64,000 nucleotides of DNA from Microcebus murinus. Its lineage: Eukaryota > Chordata > Mammalia > Primates > Cheirogaleidae. The notes under the pieces are model-generated. The model made no database searches, was not told where the DNA came from, and saw only the letters and a program-made list of their open reading frames with translations. The position numbers and the translations under genes are program-made. The stretch covers positions 38,457,501 to 38,521,500 of the forward strand of contig NC_134109.1 in the NCBI RefSeq assembly GCF_040939455.1. The letters run 5' to 3'. Shown here piece by piece: positions 62,510-64,000 of the stretch (the first letter of the stretch is position 1; each line of letters opens with the position of its first letter).

Positions 62510-63700
62510 ACTTAAAGCATGGACAGGAATTAGCAAAGTCAAGTGTGGCCTTGGAGGAACTGAAAGATGCTCACTGTGACTGCAGCACAGGGCAGGGAGT
62601 GGGGAAAGGAGAGAAAAGGCCAGATCATGGAAGAATATCCCAAACCATTTAAAGACTTGGGGCTTTTATCTAAGAGCAAGGGGAAATGCAAGAGTTTCAG
62701 GTAAATGACTGACTATCAGTTTAGCAACTGAGAAAGACCATTCTGGATACAGTAATGATAAGAGTGTCAAGCAGCGGTCAGGGACTGAGTTTCCATACAG
62801 GCTTCATTCTTATCACATTCTAATAAAACAGAGCCAAGAAGTCAGTTCGAAGGGCGACATGATCTAGTTGACTGTATAAAATTAAAAAAAGGACTACCGA
62901 AAATCCAAGACATCCCTCTTATTCTAAGTAAATGTTACCCACCTCATAAAAACACACTGCACTTTTACCATCACCACTAATCACCACTCTAAACACTTGC
63001 TGGATGCCAAAACTGCACTAACAGTTGCATAAGATAAAATGATTCATGCTCCACCCACCAACCTCATTCCTCTCTGAGGCTGACATACAACCTTTTAAAT
63101 GCTTATGTCTTGCTTCTGCCCTGAGTTTCACATGTTGGGCTTGAAAATTGCAAGTGAAGGAAGACATAACATATTACAGGTTTAAAAACCATAGTCTTTT
63201 CAAATGAAGCAAAAGCAGGGAACTTTCCATAAGCAAGGTTTTCAATCCATTATCACATTCAAAGGGCATAAAAATCTGGCCCAGTCTTTCAGCATATATT
63301 GGTATGTCACTGATGGATTTTTATTAAAAGAGGAATACTACTCATCTGGTCACTCCTCAATTATTTATTTCTTTTGGGAAGATGAATATTTAAGGAAAGA
63401 TGTCCCCAAAGTACTTACACTTTACTTGCCCCCAAATCACATAAAATTTCATTCTTTTGACAAATATTTAGTGCCTACTATATACCAGACACTGCTCAAG
63501 GTGCTGGTTTTAAAACAGTGAATAAGAGAGGTGGTCTCAAGCCAAACTCTACAGGAGGAAAGGATAATAAGCAAGCTGATTAAAAAATGATCTCAGAGAG
63601 TGATGAGTACAATGCAGGATAACGAGATAATAATGTGGCCAAGAAAATGCTGAGGGGAAAAACCTGAGCCACAACCTGCATGATGAGAAGCAGCCAGTCT
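62510..63700 (+). repeat. Pieces of diverged ancient repeat (tentative)
   Basis: 'CAAGTGTGGCCTTGGAGGAA', 'AAAGACTTGGGGCTTTTATC' and 'GACCATTCTGGATACAGTAA' (62540-62760), and 'TTTAGTGCCTACTATATACC' (about 63467), resemble parts of the repeat at 35690-37480. The stretch from 62880 to 63440 is unassigned. Confidence 0.4.
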
Positions 63701-64000
63701 CACTGCACCAAAATTCTTCTCACATTGAAACTGAAGACACCAGATAGCCAATACAATTCACGTGCACTGAAATAAACCTCCCTAGAGATTCTAAACTGTT
63801 TTCCCCCTAAAATACTTCGGGTTCATCAGTCAGTGTTAGACAATCCTTACCAATTGGTTCAAGAAAAAAAAGTCAATCATGACGAATAAATAACTGCACT
63901 ACAAAGTACAAAAGAGAATGCACCACTAGACAGAGAATCTGAAAGAATGTTGGCACTGTGCATTCATGCACCTGGATCCAGGAATCAAAGGAAAAAATAA

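Overview
This is a stretch of primate nuclear DNA, very probably from a lemur or a close strepsirrhine relative. The younger dimeric Alus have strepsirrhine-type diagnostic sequence: 'CCTAGCACTCTRGGAGG' in the left arm, 'GTGAGCTAGGCTGAYRCCA' in the right arm, and an extra 'TTAGTTGGCCAATTA' block in the linker. The rest is a mixture of old mammalian repeats (L2, MIR, L1M, MER5-type hAT elements) in sequence of moderate GC content. No prokaryotic gene organisation is present.

The only functional coding sequence I can support is one 64-bp exon at 8038-8101 on the minus strand. It has good splice sites and encodes the end of the C2 domain of a novel-type protein kinase C, matching PRKCH (PKC eta). 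The window therefore lies inside PRKCH and is written antisense to it. Positions 8102-64000 belong to the intron upstream of that exon (at least 55.9 kb, probably intron 1). Positions 1-8037 belong to the next intron. Neither neighbouring exon was found.

Layout: 1-3060 holds an L2 and a complete but decayed mariner DNA transposon with an Alu inserted in it. 5400-7560 is an L1M 3' end, and 8038-8101 is the PRKCH exon. 10.3-16.2 kb holds an Alu, two L1 fragments, an L2 and MIRs. 17.0-21.9 kb is the richest part: a solo LTR, a broken BMP15-like pseudogene, a 403-bp piggyBac-like element with TTAA ends, a second LTR with 24-bp U3 repeats, and a hAT element. 23.7-37.5 kb has L1M 3' UTR, MER5 elements, an Alu, a retroposed Alu monomer, an L2, a U2 snRNA fragment and a long ancient repeat. 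39.98-40.37 kb is a GGGGA/GGAGA satellite. 40.6-43.3 kb has an old Alu, a small piggyBac-like MITE and a three-arm Alu. 44-64 kb is mostly unique intronic DNA with scattered MIR and L2.

No operon, CRISPR array, prophage or novel defence or metabolic system is visible. The items most worth following up are the BMP15-like pseudogene, the piggyBac-like elements, the complete mariner, the Alu monomer and trimer, the sense-oriented LTR poly(A) signal inside PRKCH, and a small CpG-rich patch near 46.4 kb.
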